Shown here: in pieces, positions 28,537-37,963 of the stretch | Numbering within the stretch: position 1 is the first letter of the stretch | Layout: the number at the start of each line of letters is the position of its first letter | Assembly: GCF_018987265.1 (NCBI RefSeq) | Contig: NZ_CP076854.1 | Span: forward strand, 1,302,001-1,366,000 | Length of the DNA: 64,000 nt | Reading direction: 5' to 3' | DNA from: Rhizobium sp. WYJ-E13 | GTDB taxonomy: Bacteria; Pseudomonadota; Alphaproteobacteria; Rhizobiales; Rhizobiaceae | The notes under the pieces: model-generated | Databases searched by the model: none | Seen by the model: only the letters and a program-made list of their open reading frames with translations | What the model was told of the DNA's origin: nothing | Position numbers and translations under genes: made by a program

Positions 28537-29367
28537 TCACGCGTCGATATCGGTCGACAGCGTGATCTCCTTCTGCGCTTCCAGCTCGGCGAGCCGCTCG
28601 TTCAGGGCCTTGCGGATCGATTGATAGGTCATGCTGCCAAGCGCCAGCCTTTTGGGCGCCGGTTGTTTTTCGGCCGCCGCGATCATCGCGTCGGTCATCT
28701 TCACGGGATCGCCCAGAATCTTGAACGAGCCATCGGCGATTGCCTTGCGCACCTGGCCGGCTGGTGTGTCCTCATAGATATCCATCTGCGGCGGCCTGAC
28801 GAGGCCGGCGCCGAAATCCGTGCCCGCAGGCCCCGGCTCGGCAATGGTGATGTCGATGCCGAAAGGGGCGACTTCTTGTGCCACAGCTTCGATGAAACCT
28901 TCGATCCCCCATTTGGTAGCGTGATAGAGGCTGAAATTCGGATAGGCGATCTGGCCGCCTTCCGAAGCGACCTGCAGGATGCGACCACCGCCCTGCTGAC
29001 GCAGATGCGGCAAGGCCGCCCGGATCACCTGGATGGAGCCGATCAGATTGGTATCGATCTGATGGCGTATCTGCGCATCGCTCGCCTCTTCTGAGGCGCC
29101 GAACAGGCCATAACCGGCATTGCTGACGACGACATCGATGCGTCCCATCTCTTCGAAAGCGGCGTTGACGACTGCATGAACGGCCCGATCATCGGTGACG
29201 TCGAGGGTCGCGACCCAGAGCCGGTCGCCATACTGCGCTTCAAGATCAGTCAGGGCTTGGCGCTTGCGCAAGGTTGCGGCGACGCGATCGCCGCGCGCCA
29301 GCAGCTTCTCGGTCATGATCCGACCGAAACCGGAGGATGTGCCTGTAATGAACCATGTCTTTGTCAT
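28537..29367 (-). CDS. SDR-family oxidoreductase
   Basis: This 276-residue short-chain dehydrogenase has TGTSSGFGR as cofactor motif, NAGYGLFG, and catalytic YHATKWGIEGF. This combination is common in the group annotated as short-chain retinol-dehydrogenase-like oxidoreductases of bacteria. ATG 29367 starts MTKTWFITGTSSG, the usual N-terminus. It converges with the aldo/keto reductase (eight bases between the ends) and diverges from a LysR gene at 29478, which probably regulates it. Confidence 0.92.
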   Translation of the reverse strand: MTKTWFITGTSSGFGRIMTEKLLARGDRVAATLRKRQALTDLEAQYGDRLWVATLDVTDDRAVHAVVNAAFEEMGRIDVVVSNAGYGLFGASEEASDAQIRHQIDTNLIGSIQVIRAALPHLRQQGGGRILQVASEGGQIAYPNFSLYHATKWGIEGFIEAVAQEVAPFGIDITIAEPGPAGTDFGAGLVRPPQMDIYEDTPAGQVRKAIADGSFKILGDPVKMTDAMIAAAEKQPAPKRLALGSMTYQSIRKALNERLAELEAQKEITLSTDIDA

Positions 29368-29477
29368 CGTCTCTACCTTTCTGATGCCGCCGGATCGCGG
29401 CTTGATGACAGCAAAGATAGAGAGGTTTATTGATGTGATAATCCGTTCAAATCCGCATGATCTGTTGAAAAATACCC

Positions 29478-30383
29478 ATGAGTTATCGGCCGACACTTGA
29501 TGACCTCAATGCCTTCTCGGCAATCGTCGCCCACCGCAGCTTCCGCAAGGCGGCCGGCGAACTCGGACTGTCACCGTCGACGCTCAGCCACATGATGCGC
29601 AATATGGAAGCGCGCATGGGCGTGCGCCTGCTGCATCGCACGACACGCAGTGTTGCGGTCACGGAGGCCGGCGAAATGCTTCTCGACAGGCTGAAACCGG
29701 TCTTGCGCGATCTCGATCTGGCGCTCGATGCCGTCGGCGAATTCGGCGGCCAGCCGAGCGGTACGCTGCGCATCAACGCCAGCGAAATTGCCGCGCGCGT
29801 GCTGTTGAGTGCCACCGTTCCTCTCTTTCTCGAACGCTATCCCGGGATATCGCTCGATATCGTCACCGAAAACCGGCTGGTCGATATTGTCGGCGAAGGC
29901 TTCGATGCCGGCATCCGCCTGCGGGAATCCGTGCCGCTCGATATGATAGCGGTCGAATTCGGTGGCGAGGCACGTTTCCTCGCGGTTGCCTCACCAGCTT
30001 ACTTGAAAGACCACAGGCGGCCGAAGACGCCTGAAGACCTTAAGCGCCACCGCTGCATCCGCCTGCGTATGCCGAGCGGCAAGCTCTACCGCTGGGAGTT
30101 TGAGAAACACGGCCAGGAAGTGACCATCGAGGTATCGGGCGCCCTGACCCTCGATCATGTAGAGCTGATGGCGGAAGCCGCAGTCAAAGGCCTCGGCATC
30201 GCCTATGTGCCGGAAAGGGTCGCGCGGCCCTATCTTGCCAGCGGCGAGGTTATCTCTGTTCTTGACGACTGGTGCCCGTCAATCCCCGGGCTCTGCCTCT
30301 ATTATCCCGGTCACAGGCATGTGCCGCAAAGCCTCAGAGCCTTCATATCCGTGCTGACGGAAGTCGAGCGGCAAGGTGCTTAG
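29478..30383 (+). CDS. LysR-family transcriptional regulator
   Basis: This 301-residue regulator has an HTH at LDDLNAFSAIVAHRSFRKAAGELGLSPSTLSHMMRNMEARMGVRLLHRTTRSV. The LLHRTTRSV wing and the effector start GTLRINASEIAARVLL identify the DmlR/AaeR-like LTTR group. It is divergent from the SDR at 28537-29367 with 110 bases between starts, including TTCAA..TTGAA arms that might be its binding site. Ligand unknown. Confidence 0.9.
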   Translation: MSYRPTLDDLNAFSAIVAHRSFRKAAGELGLSPSTLSHMMRNMEARMGVRLLHRTTRSVAVTEAGEMLLDRLKPVLRDLDLALDAVGEFGGQPSGTLRINASEIAARVLLSATVPLFLERYPGISLDIVTENRLVDIVGEGFDAGIRLRESVPLDMIAVEFGGEARFLAVASPAYLKDHRRPKTPEDLKRHRCIRLRMPSGKLYRWEFEKHGQEVTIEVSGALTLDHVELMAEAAVKGLGIAYVPERVARPYLASGEVISVLDDWCPSIPGLCLYYPGHRHVPQSLRAFISVLTEVERQGA

Positions 30384-30396
30384 CCCCCCGCGCGCA

Positions 30397-31329
30397 TCAC
30401 CCCTGCCCATTCTGTCTCGCCTTTTCTGCAGCGCGGAAGCGCGCCGGCGTTATGCCGCGTCTTGCCTTGAAAGCCTTGCCGAAGGCGGCTTCAGACTCAT
30501 AGCCGACCCCTGCAGCGATATCTGCAACAGTCCGGCGTGTCCCGAGCAGCAGGTCGCTCGCCAGCATCATCCTGATATCGGTCAGGAACGCGCCGACCGT
30601 CATTCCGGCGCGCTCGCGAAATTGCCGGGCATAGGTAGCCCGCGACATGGCCGAATGACGGGCAAGAGCATCAATCGTCCAGGCAAAGGCCGGCGAGGAC
30701 ATCATTGCCACGACGGATTTGCCGAGCCTGGCATCGTCAAGCAATTGCAGCAGTCCCGAAGATGCGACGGGCGAGACCTTGCCTGCCCTCACCGCCATGA
30801 CGAAAAGCGAAAGACAGGTCGCGGTGATGATCGCCAATGCTCCCGGCTTTTCTTCAGCCGTTTCCCTATAGAGCATGGCGACCAGCGTCTTCAGCAGTTC
30901 CTCCTGCTCCTCGGCGAGCGATACGTGAAAGACGTCGGGCAGGCTATCGAGCAGCAAGGCGGCCGATCCCGGCGCGCAGTCGAAATGACCACAGAGCAAG
31001 TCGACATCGGCCTCACCTTCGCCGTTTTCGCGCAAGGGCAGCATGCCACCCACGGCGATGCGCAGAGGCTGTGCTTTGCCGCGTGGTCGCAGACCGTCGA
31101 TCGCATGCGCATCCCCGCGCGGCAGGAGCAGGAAATCGCCGGAGCGCAAGATGATTTCACGACCGGAGCCGAGGCGAATGAGACAATCGCCACCGAGGAT
31201 CAGATGAAACGGCAACGTACCTGCAGTAACAGGTTCGTGGTCGATATGAAACGCACCCTGCAGCCGGCAGCGAATGTCGAGCGTTGGCTGCAGGCGGGCA
31301 AGTTCGATAAGGCGGCTTAAAACATCCAT
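30397..31329 (-). CDS. AraC-family transcriptional regulator (cupin_6)
   Basis: This 310-residue regulator has an N-terminal cupin (about residues 10-185), with LQGAFHIDHEPVTAGTLPFHLILGG and REIILRSGDFLLLPRGDAHAI. The C-terminal two-HTH AraC domain (about 210-308) includes MSRATYARQFRERAGMTVGAFLTDIRM and YESEAAFGKAFKARRGITPARFR. This layout is typical of regulators next to carboxymuconolactone-decarboxylase-like or oxidoreductase genes. It is divergent from the AhpD-like gene at 31450, its likely target. Confidence 0.9.
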   Translation of the reverse strand: MDVLSRLIELARLQPTLDIRCRLQGAFHIDHEPVTAGTLPFHLILGGDCLIRLGSGREIILRSGDFLLLPRGDAHAIDGLRPRGKAQPLRIAVGGMLPLRENGEGEADVDLLCGHFDCAPGSAALLLDSLPDVFHVSLAEEQEELLKTLVAMLYRETAEEKPGALAIITATCLSLFVMAVRAGKVSPVASSGLLQLLDDARLGKSVVAMMSSPAFAWTIDALARHSAMSRATYARQFRERAGMTVGAFLTDIRMMLASDLLLGTRRTVADIAAGVGYESEAAFGKAFKARRGITPARFRAAEKARQNGQG

Positions 31330-31449
31330 GAGACGATCGCGCTAGAAAATGACATTTTTGAGCATTCAAATTATCGTCTCTGAAGGTCATAGTCACGTCC
31401 AACAGCCGAGGCAATTACGCCGTCGCTGGTATGAGAAGGAATGATCTTC

Positions 31450-31788
31450 ATGTTGGACTGGAAGGAATATCGCGGCGAACTCCTGGGTCGGATCGGCGAA
31501 ATCGCCAAGATCGTGCCAGAGACGATCAGAGGCTATCAAACCCTTTCGACCGCCGGACAGAAGACCAACTATCTCGACGCCAAGCAGCGCGAGCTGATCG
31601 CCCTTGCCGTGGCCGTCACCGTCCGTTGCGATGGCTGTATTGCCGTACATACGACCGAAGCCCAGAAGGTAGGCGCCACCAAGGAGGAAATTGCCGAGGC
31701 CCTCGGTGTCGCGATCTCCGTTAATGCCGGCGCTGCTCTTGTCTATTCGGCCCGCGTGATGGACGCTGCCGATGCCGTTGCAAAGTAG
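31450..31788 (+). CDS. carboxymuconolactone decarboxylase family (AhpD-like) protein
   Basis: This 112-residue all-helical protein has the redox motif CDGC followed by IAVH (RCDGCIAVHTTEAQKVGATKEEI), the CxxCxxxH arrangement of AhpD-type alkylhydroperoxidases. It therefore probably handles peroxides or other reactive electrophiles and is not a true pcaC-type decarboxylase. ATG 31450 is spaced nine bases from AAGGA, whereas ATG 31441 abuts it. It is divergent from the AraC regulator and followed by a transporter gene after a hairpin. Confidence 0.9.
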   Translation: MLDWKEYRGELLGRIGEIAKIVPETIRGYQTLSTAGQKTNYLDAKQRELIALAVAVTVRCDGCIAVHTTEAQKVGATKEEIAEALGVAISVNAGAALVYSARVMDAADAVAK

Positions 31789-31816
31789 AACGTCCAACGT
31801 GAACCGCTTGCCGCCT

Positions 31817-31839
31817 CGGCAGGGTAAATGATCCTGCCG
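31817..31839 (+). other. hairpin between AhpD-like gene and transporter
   Basis: CGGCAGG (31817-31823) pairs perfectly with CCTGCCG (31833-31839). No T-run follows, so it is either a weak terminator or a message-stability element ahead of the transporter gene. Confidence 0.4.
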
Positions 31840-31860
31840 GACCAATTCGGAGAACCGAAC

Positions 31861-32817
31861 ATGTCGCTCCCCCGCATACCCGCTGCATTCTTTGGCATTG
31901 TTCTTGGCGTTGTCGGGCTCGGCAACAGCTGGCGCGCCGCCGCTGCCATCTGGCCTGTTCCGGCCAGCGTGGGCGAAGCCATCATCCTTCTTGGCTTTGC
32001 GACCTGGCTCGTCCTCATCCTACTCTACGCCGCGAAATGGTTTATCGCGCCGAAGGAGGTGATGGCGGAACTTGAGCATCCCATCCAGTGCTGCTTCGTC
32101 GGACTGATTGGCGTCGCAACCATGCTGGCGGGACTTGCAATCCTTCCTTATTCGCGCATCGCAACGGAAGTGCTGGCTCTGGCGGGGTTCGCCATTACCT
32201 TGTTTTTCCTGCTCTGGCGAACCGGCCTGCTCTGGCGCGGTGGGCGTGAACCGGCAACCAACACGCCGGTCCTTTATCTGCCGACTGTTGCCGGCTCTTT
32301 CGTCACCGCCATTGCGGCAGGCACGCTTGGTTATGCCGACTGGGGCCAGCTCGCCTTCGGCGCCGGTTTCTTTTCCTGGCTGGCGATCGAATCCGTCTTG
32401 TTGCACCGGCTGCTGATGGCGCCGGAGCTAGCCGCACCGCTGCGCCCGACTCTGGGCATCCAGCTTGCCCCGCCAGCCGTCGGCAGCGCCGCCTATCTGA
32501 GTGTGACGACCGGCACACCCGATATGCTCGCGCATGCCATGTTCGGCTACGCCATCCTCCAGGTCTTGATCATCGGCCGCCAGCTGCCCTGGATCATGCA
32601 ACAACCCTTCGCCGGCTCCTATTGGGCCTTTACCTTCGGCCTTACTGCGCTTTCGACAACAGCACTGCGCATGACGGCGCGCGGCGACACGGGCGCGATC
32701 AGCGAGCTTGCGCCCGTTATCTTCTTGCTCGTCAACATCGCGCTTGCGATCATTGCAGTCGGAACGCTCTGGCTGCTGGTGAGAGGCAAGCTTCTTCCCG
32801 CTCCCGTCCGGGCCTGA
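31861..32817 (+). CDS. TDT-family transporter (TehA/SLAC1-like)
   Basis: This 318-residue integral membrane protein has about ten hydrophobic segments, starting with IPAAFFGIVLGVVGLGNSWRAA, the usual N-terminus of TehA-like proteins. Members conduct anions or export dicarboxylates and oxyanions, and many are annotated as tellurite-resistance proteins. The substrate here cannot be told. ATG 31861 has GGAGAACC upstream; the earlier in-frame ATG at 31828 lies inside the preceding hairpin. It may be co-transcribed with the AhpD-like gene. Confidence 0.88.
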   Translation: MSLPRIPAAFFGIVLGVVGLGNSWRAAAAIWPVPASVGEAIILLGFATWLVLILLYAAKWFIAPKEVMAELEHPIQCCFVGLIGVATMLAGLAILPYSRIATEVLALAGFAITLFFLLWRTGLLWRGGREPATNTPVLYLPTVAGSFVTAIAAGTLGYADWGQLAFGAGFFSWLAIESVLLHRLLMAPELAAPLRPTLGIQLAPPAVGSAAYLSVTTGTPDMLAHAMFGYAILQVLIIGRQLPWIMQQPFAGSYWAFTFGLTALSTTALRMTARGDTGAISELAPVIFLLVNIALAIIAVGTLWLLVRGKLLPAPVRA

Positions 32818-32831
32818 GAGCCCGAACGGCT

Positions 32832-33677
32832 TTAGGCGCCTGCCACCTCCTGCTGCAGATCGACCACCGCCTTGATCGGCAAATGGTCGGATGCCATGCG
32901 GGCAAGCGGAGTGTCATGCACCTCCACGGCGGAGATGATGCCTTTCCGGTTGGCAATGATGCGGTCGAGCGCCAGAACCGGCAAGCCGGCCGGAAAGCTC
33001 GGAACGGCAGGGGGCAGCGGACCGAACGCCATCTGAAAGGTACTGAGGGACGAGCGGTCGCCGAGCCGCCATTCGTTGAGATCGCCAAGCAGGATGGTCG
33101 GCATCTCATGGCGGTCGCTGATGAGATCGACCAGCGTCTTTGCCTGTTGCGCCCGCGAGTGGCGCAGCAGGCCGAAATGCGCGGCGATGATGCGCAACTT
33201 GCCGCCGGCTTCGAGCTCTATTTCCGCAACCAGCGCGCCGCGCGGCTCCAGCCCCGGCAGCTTCACCTGGTGCACATCATGCACGAGACCCTTGCGGACG
33301 AGCACGACATTGCCGTGCCAGCCATGCGCCTTCACCGCCCCTGAGATCGGAACCGGGACGAGTCCGGTTTCGCGCTCCAGCCGGGCGAGATCGAGAATGC
33401 CCGTACGCTCGCCGAAACGCGTATCGGCCTCCTGGAGCGCGATGACGTCGGCATCGATCTCATGGATGACACGGCTCGTGCGTTCCGGATCAAAACGTCG
33501 GTCAGTGCCGACGCATTTATGGACATTGTAGGAGGCGATAAGAGTGCCGTCATTGCGCGGCTTTGGTCCCGCACGCCAGGTCTCGACGCGCTTCTTCCTA
33601 TTCTTGATGGAAGCGATGATACTGGCGGGCAGACTGTCTTTCTTCTTGACTTGCATCGGAAGGAACGCCGGCTCCAT
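32832..33677 (-). CDS. endonuclease/exonuclease/phosphatase-fold protein
   Basis: This 281-residue EEP superfamily protein, related to DNase I, exonuclease III and sphingomyelinases, has ASYNVHKC (Asn metal site), VIALQEAD (catalytic Glu), RIIAAHFGLLRHSR, LLGDLNEWR (Asp/Asn pair) and MASDHLPIKAVV (catalytic Asp-His). The first 45 residues are basic and lack a signal. It converges with the transporter gene and lies upstream of, and in the same direction as, no other EEP gene. The substrate (nucleic acid or phospholipid) is open; a nearby phospholipase D-like gene makes lipid metabolism possible. The start is uncertain between 33677 and 33656. Confidence 0.85.
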   Translation of the reverse strand: MEPAFLPMQVKKKDSLPASIIASIKNRKKRVETWRAGPKPRNDGTLIASYNVHKCVGTDRRFDPERTSRVIHEIDADVIALQEADTRFGERTGILDLARLERETGLVPVPISGAVKAHGWHGNVVLVRKGLVHDVHQVKLPGLEPRGALVAEIELEAGGKLRIIAAHFGLLRHSRAQQAKTLVDLISDRHEMPTILLGDLNEWRLGDRSSLSTFQMAFGPLPPAVPSFPAGLPVLALDRIIANRKGIISAVEVHDTPLARMASDHLPIKAVVDLQQEVAGA

Positions 33678-33749
33678 TGCTCGAAAGGCTCTTTGTCAGG
33701 ATTATAGGCAGCGCAGCAAAACTTGCCATGCTGCAATCACGAAACGCGG

Positions 33750-35213
33750 TCAAAGATATGGGGAACCCAGCCACAGCACCTTTTCAAGCAGCCGCACCAG
33801 GAAGGGCCGTGACCACAGGCCCTCGAGCGTAACCGGCGTGGCGGACTTAATGGCATCGTCGATGCGCTCATCGATTTCGGCAGCAAAGCCGGCATTCAGC
33901 ACTTCGAGATCAACCTCGAAATTCAGCCGAAGCGAGCGCGGATCGAGATTGGAGGAACCGACATAGGCCCAGGTTCCGTCGATAGAGAGAAGCTTGGAAT
34001 GGCTGAAGCTGCCGGTCGAACGCCAGATGCGGCAATAGTTCTTGACGATCTGGTCGAACTGCGCCGTCATCGCCCGGTCGACCAGAACGAGATTGTTGGC
34101 CGCAGGCACTACGATATCAACCTCCACGCCACGCCGGGCCGCCGTCGTCAGCGCACTGATCAGCTCCCGATCCGGCAGAAAATAAGGCGACATGATCCGG
34201 ATCGACTGGCGCGCGACTGAAAAGGCACCCATCAGCATCTTGTGGTTCGTTTCCACGCTCCGGTCCGGTCCGGAAGCCACGACGCGCAAGAAGACCGGGT
34301 CGCCGCGCTTGCGATCCAGTCGGTCGATGCGCCAGGCCTCGCCGTTCAGGACTTCGCCTGTCGTAAAACGCCAGTCTTCGGCCGCGACATCGAAGAGATC
34401 GGCCACTGCCGGGCCGCTGAGGCTGAAATGCGTGTCATGGGCAAAACTCTCGCCGACCGCCTCCTCGCTGAAACCTTCGCGGATATTCATGCCACCTGTC
34501 AGTGCGATCTTTCCATCCGCGATCAGGATTTTGCGGTGTGTGCGCAGGTTCGCATAGGGCAATCTCAGGCCCATGATGACATTGCCGTTGAAGACATCGA
34601 CGGTCACGCCGCCGTCCTTCAGGTATCCGAGAATGCTCGGCACCGAATAACGCGCGCCGACTGCATCGATCAGCACGCGCACTTCCACGCCGCGCTTGAT
34701 GGCTGCGATCAGCGCATCGGCGACGCGCAGCCCGATCCTGTCCCGGTCGAAGATATAGGTTTCCAGCAGGATACTGCGCTCGGCGCCATCGATTGCGGTC
34801 TTCATCGCCGCATAGGCCTCGTCGCCGTTTTCCAGCATGTCGATCGTATTGCCTGTTGTCAGCGGGTAGCGCGTGATGCGATCACCAAGCGTCTGCAGAG
34901 CGGCAAAACGCCGGCCGAACTGGCTGATGACGGCATCGGTCTCCGCGTCGAACTTTTCGAGCTCATCCAGATCGGCAGCAGGCAGCAACGCGTCGCGGCG
35001 AAGGCTCAGCGACTTGCGGCGGATGCGGTTGATGCCGGCAATCATGTAAAGCAACGCGCCGATAATCGGCGAGAGGATGATGACGCCCACCCAGCCTGTC
35101 GCAGCCCGCACCTCTTCCTTGGTCATGGTGGCGTGGATCGCCGCCGCTGCCCCCATGGCAATGGAGATGACGAAGAGGATATGCGGCCAGTAGGTCGACA
35201 GCAGTTGAAACAT
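33750..35213 (-). CDS. phospholipase D-superfamily cardiolipin synthase-like protein
   Basis: This 487-residue membrane protein has two N-terminal membrane helices (IMFVISIAMGAA-like and GWVGVIILSPIIGALLYMIAGI). Two HKD catalytic motifs follow: HRKILIADGKIALTGG (first half) and HSKLLSIDGTWAYVGSSNLD (second half). This layout matches bacterial ClsA-type cardiolipin synthases, which condense two phosphatidylglycerols. ATG 35213 gives the N-terminus MFQLLSTYWPHIL that enters the first helix directly; the ATG at 35249 is an alternative. Upstream lies treZ in the same direction, 76 bases away. Confidence 0.88.
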   Translation of the reverse strand: MFQLLSTYWPHILFVISIAMGAAAAIHATMTKEEVRAATGWVGVIILSPIIGALLYMIAGINRIRRKSLSLRRDALLPAADLDELEKFDAETDAVISQFGRRFAALQTLGDRITRYPLTTGNTIDMLENGDEAYAAMKTAIDGAERSILLETYIFDRDRIGLRVADALIAAIKRGVEVRVLIDAVGARYSVPSILGYLKDGGVTVDVFNGNVIMGLRLPYANLRTHRKILIADGKIALTGGMNIREGFSEEAVGESFAHDTHFSLSGPAVADLFDVAAEDWRFTTGEVLNGEAWRIDRLDRKRGDPVFLRVVASGPDRSVETNHKMLMGAFSVARQSIRIMSPYFLPDRELISALTTAARRGVEVDIVVPAANNLVLVDRAMTAQFDQIVKNYCRIWRSTGSFSHSKLLSIDGTWAYVGSSNLDPRSLRLNFEVDLEVLNAGFAAEIDERIDDAIKSATPVTLEGLWSRPFLVRLLEKVLWLGSPYL

Positions 35214-35289
35214 CGCCACAGGATATAACCGCGAATCGTCTGCGTTCAATCAGTCAGCGGCTCGCTCTCAACGCGAAATTTTCAGATGC

Positions 35290-37119
35290 TTAATCTGCCG
35301 GCTCAATATCGATGGCAAAGATGACCGAATGCGGCGGCAGCGCGCCATTCTCGGCGGGCTTTGCTTCCTTACCGTAGCGCTCATAGATCACCGTCCCGGC
35401 GACCGACGGCATGACCAGTGCCTGCCCTGACAAATTGGCGCGCAGCGCCAGCGTCAGATTGGCGAACTTCCACCAGACGGCGACCGCTCCTTCAGGCGCT
35501 TCCAACGCGCCGCTCCCGATGGCAGAGCTCTGCTTCAGCAGCGGTACGATATAGGTCTTGCGCAACTGCAGGAGCGATGCGACGAAAGCCAGGCTTTTCC
35601 GGCCCTCCTCGTTCTCCCGCCATTGCCAGTCGAGTTTCGAATTCTCGAAGGTCGAAAGGGTATTGGGATCGGGCAGATCGGCCACGGTCCTGCCGGCCTT
35701 CAATCCGCCGAACCCCTCAGCTTCCGCCATGCGACCCTCGCGAACTATCTTGGCGAGCTCGCCCGTGTAATCGGTGAAGAAATAGAAGGGCTGCCTCTCC
35801 CCATACTCCTCTCCCATGAAGAGGAAGGGGATATGCGGCGAGAGCAGGAGTATCGCCGTCAACGCATCCAGCATATCAGGATCGGCAAGGCTTATCAGCC
35901 GCTCGCCGAAGGCGCGGTTGCCGATCTGGTCGTGGTTCTGCAGGAAATCGACAAAGGCGGTCGGCGGCAGGTAACGACGCTCGCCGACAGGCAATTCCGG
36001 CGGATCGGTTCGGTCAGGATAGATGAAGCCGTGCTGAAGCGCCAGGCGAAGCTTGTGCCAGAGCTGATCGGCGAAAGGCTTGTAATGGCCGATGGTTTCG
36101 GCGGTCGCAATGATGTGCGCGACATGATGGAAATCATCGTTCCATTCGGCTTCATAGGCATTTGGAACGCCATTCTCGTCACGGACAAGCAGCTCCACGA
36201 GATTACGCTGGTCTTCGACGACGAGATGGACCTGTCTATCGACAAAGGCAGTTTTCACTTCGTCGGCTATCGCCGAAAGCACATGCTTTTCTGAAGTATC
36301 GTAGATTTGCTCCACGGCATCAAGCCGGAGCCCATCCAGCCGGAACTCGTCGATCCAATAGAGCGCGTTCTCGATGAAAAAGCGCCGCACCGGTTCGCGC
36401 TCGAAATCAATCGCCGCCCCCCAGGGCGTCTCCCGGTCTTTGCGAAAGAAGCCGGGCGCATAGCCGTGGAGATAATTGCCTTCAGGTCCGAAATGATTGT
36501 AGACGACGTCGAGCAGCACCATGATGCCGAGGCCATGCGCCGTATCGATGAAGGCCTTGAAATCGTCCGGCGTGCCATAAGCGGAATGCGGCGCATAGTG
36601 TAGAACGCCGTCGTAACCCCAGCCGCGGTTACCGGCAAATTGCGCAACCGGCATCACTTCGATAGCCGTGATGCCGATTTCCGCAAGATGTTTCAGCTTC
36701 TCCGCCGCAGCCCGAAACGTACCGTCAGGCGTAAAGGTACCGATATGGATTTCGCTGATGACCGCCTCTTCCCAAGGACGGCCGCGCCAGCGTGAGTTCT
36801 GCCATTGATAACTGCGATCGACGATCAGCGACGGACCATGCACATCCCCGGCCTGCCGTCGCGACGCCGGATCCGGCACGGTTTTTCCATCTGGGAGGAC
36901 GAACATGTACTCATCGCCTGCGGACGCTTCGGCCCCTGTCAGCTCGAACCAGCCGCCGCCGATGTTCTCCATGCGAGCATCGTGGCCGCGATGCCGCAGC
37001 GAGATCGCATCCGCGCCAGGCGCCCAGAGACGAAAACGCGCCCTTCCGCCCGCAAGCAGCTCTGCACCCCACCGCCCTGTGCGTTCCGTGACCGTGCCAG
37101 TCTTTGAAATCTGGTTCAT
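35290..37119 (-). CDS. treZ: malto-oligosyltrehalose trehalohydrolase TreZ
   Basis: This 609-residue GH13 enzyme releases trehalose from maltooligosyl-trehalose. An N-terminal carbohydrate-binding-like domain (about 1-105, RFRLWAPGADAISLR) is followed by the TIM barrel with GYDGVLHYAPHSAYGTPDDFK, VVYNHFGPEGNYL and nucleophile Asp in GLRLDAVEQI. The acid/base region is VVEDQRN and the distal Asp is in LQNHDQIGNRAF. Its partner TreY is not in the window. The gene fits the osmotic/stress role of this area, with glgX 10 kb away. No EcfG-type promoter was found directly in front of it. Confidence 0.95.
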   Translation of the reverse strand: MNQISKTGTVTERTGRWGAELLAGGRARFRLWAPGADAISLRHRGHDARMENIGGGWFELTGAEASAGDEYMFVLPDGKTVPDPASRRQAGDVHGPSLIVDRSYQWQNSRWRGRPWEEAVISEIHIGTFTPDGTFRAAAEKLKHLAEIGITAIEVMPVAQFAGNRGWGYDGVLHYAPHSAYGTPDDFKAFIDTAHGLGIMVLLDVVYNHFGPEGNYLHGYAPGFFRKDRETPWGAAIDFEREPVRRFFIENALYWIDEFRLDGLRLDAVEQIYDTSEKHVLSAIADEVKTAFVDRQVHLVVEDQRNLVELLVRDENGVPNAYEAEWNDDFHHVAHIIATAETIGHYKPFADQLWHKLRLALQHGFIYPDRTDPPELPVGERRYLPPTAFVDFLQNHDQIGNRAFGERLISLADPDMLDALTAILLLSPHIPFLFMGEEYGERQPFYFFTDYTGELAKIVREGRMAEAEGFGGLKAGRTVADLPDPNTLSTFENSKLDWQWRENEEGRKSLAFVASLLQLRKTYIVPLLKQSSAIGSGALEAPEGAVAVWWKFANLTLALRANLSGQALVMPSVAGTVIYERYGKEAKPAENGALPPHSVIFAIDIEPAD

Positions 37120-37185
37120 CCCTCACTCCGTGTGGCTTCCAATCACGATCAAATTCTTGAAGCTGCGGGTTGTTCCGAACGGGCA

Positions 37186-37210
37186 GGAACAATCCGCGAC
37201 GCGATCGGTT
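37186..37210 (+). promoter_or_regulatory. EcfG-type (general stress) promoter of udgX
   Basis: GGAAC at 37186-37190, a 16-base spacer, and GGTT at 37207-37210 match the alphaproteobacterial EcfG consensus GGAAC-N16/17-(C)GTT. The start codon at 37238 is 28 bases downstream. Confidence 0.65.
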
Positions 37211-37237
37211 GAAGGTGAGAACCAAGAGATTGCCGTC

Positions 37238-37960
37238 ATGAACGTTGCACAGAAATTTGGCCCTGCCTTCACGCTTGAAAGCGCTGACGCTGCCAGCCTC
37301 GATCAACTCAGACATCAGGCGGAAGGCTGCACGCGCTGTGAGCTCTACAAGGACGCCACCCAGCTCGTCTTTGGCGAGGGATCTCAAGAGGCCGATATCA
37401 TGCTTGTCGGAGAACAGCCGGGCGACAAGGAAGATATTGCAGGACGCCCCTTTGTCGGCCCTGCCGGTCGCCTGCTCGACATCTGTCTGGAAGAGGCCGG
37501 GCTCGACCGCTCGCGATGCTATGTCACCAATGCGGTCAAGCACTTCAAGTTCCAGCCCCGCGGGAAGCGCCGCCTGCATTCGAAACCCAATGCCGGGGAG
37601 ATCCGGCGCTGCGCCTGGTGGCTCGGTGCCGAAATCGAGATCATAGATCCCAAACTCGTCGTTGCGCTTGGCGCGACGGCACTTTATTCCCTCCTCGGCG
37701 CGAAGGTGAAACTGACACCCGAGCGCGGTCACGTCCTCACGCCAAAGGATCACCCGCCGGTTCTCGTGACCATCCACCCTTCCTTCCTCCTGCGGATTCG
37801 CGAGGAAGAGGATGCCGCGCGCCAGCGTGCGAATTTCATCGAGGACCTACACCGCGCTGTCCAATTTCAGGGCAACTGGAACGAGTTATTGCCTATAAAT
37901 GTTGCAACGCAAAAATATTCCCGGTTTACTTGGCAAATCCACTTGAAACCGGCCCCATAG
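37238..37960 (+). CDS. UdgX-type uracil-DNA glycosylase
   Basis: This 240-residue family 4/5-like Fe-S uracil-DNA glycosylase has a motif A region GEQPGDKEDIAGRPFVGPAG and the C-terminal TIHPSFLLR motif. Its distinctive insert PRGKRRLH (K110-H114) corresponds to the KRRIH loop of UdgX, whose His becomes covalently attached to uracil-DNA; here Leu replaces Ile. Cysteines at 31, 34, 94 and 125 can ligate the cluster. ATG 37238 is chosen because the N-terminal helix and CxxC follow; the frame extension to 36905 overlaps treZ. An EcfG-type promoter lies upstream, so expression is probably stress-induced. Confidence 0.9.
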   Translation: MNVAQKFGPAFTLESADAASLDQLRHQAEGCTRCELYKDATQLVFGEGSQEADIMLVGEQPGDKEDIAGRPFVGPAGRLLDICLEEAGLDRSRCYVTNAVKHFKFQPRGKRRLHSKPNAGEIRRCAWWLGAEIEIIDPKLVVALGATALYSLLGAKVKLTPERGHVLTPKDHPPVLVTIHPSFLLRIREEEDAARQRANFIEDLHRAVQFQGNWNELLPINVATQKYSRFTWQIHLKPAP

Positions 37961-37963
37961 TCT

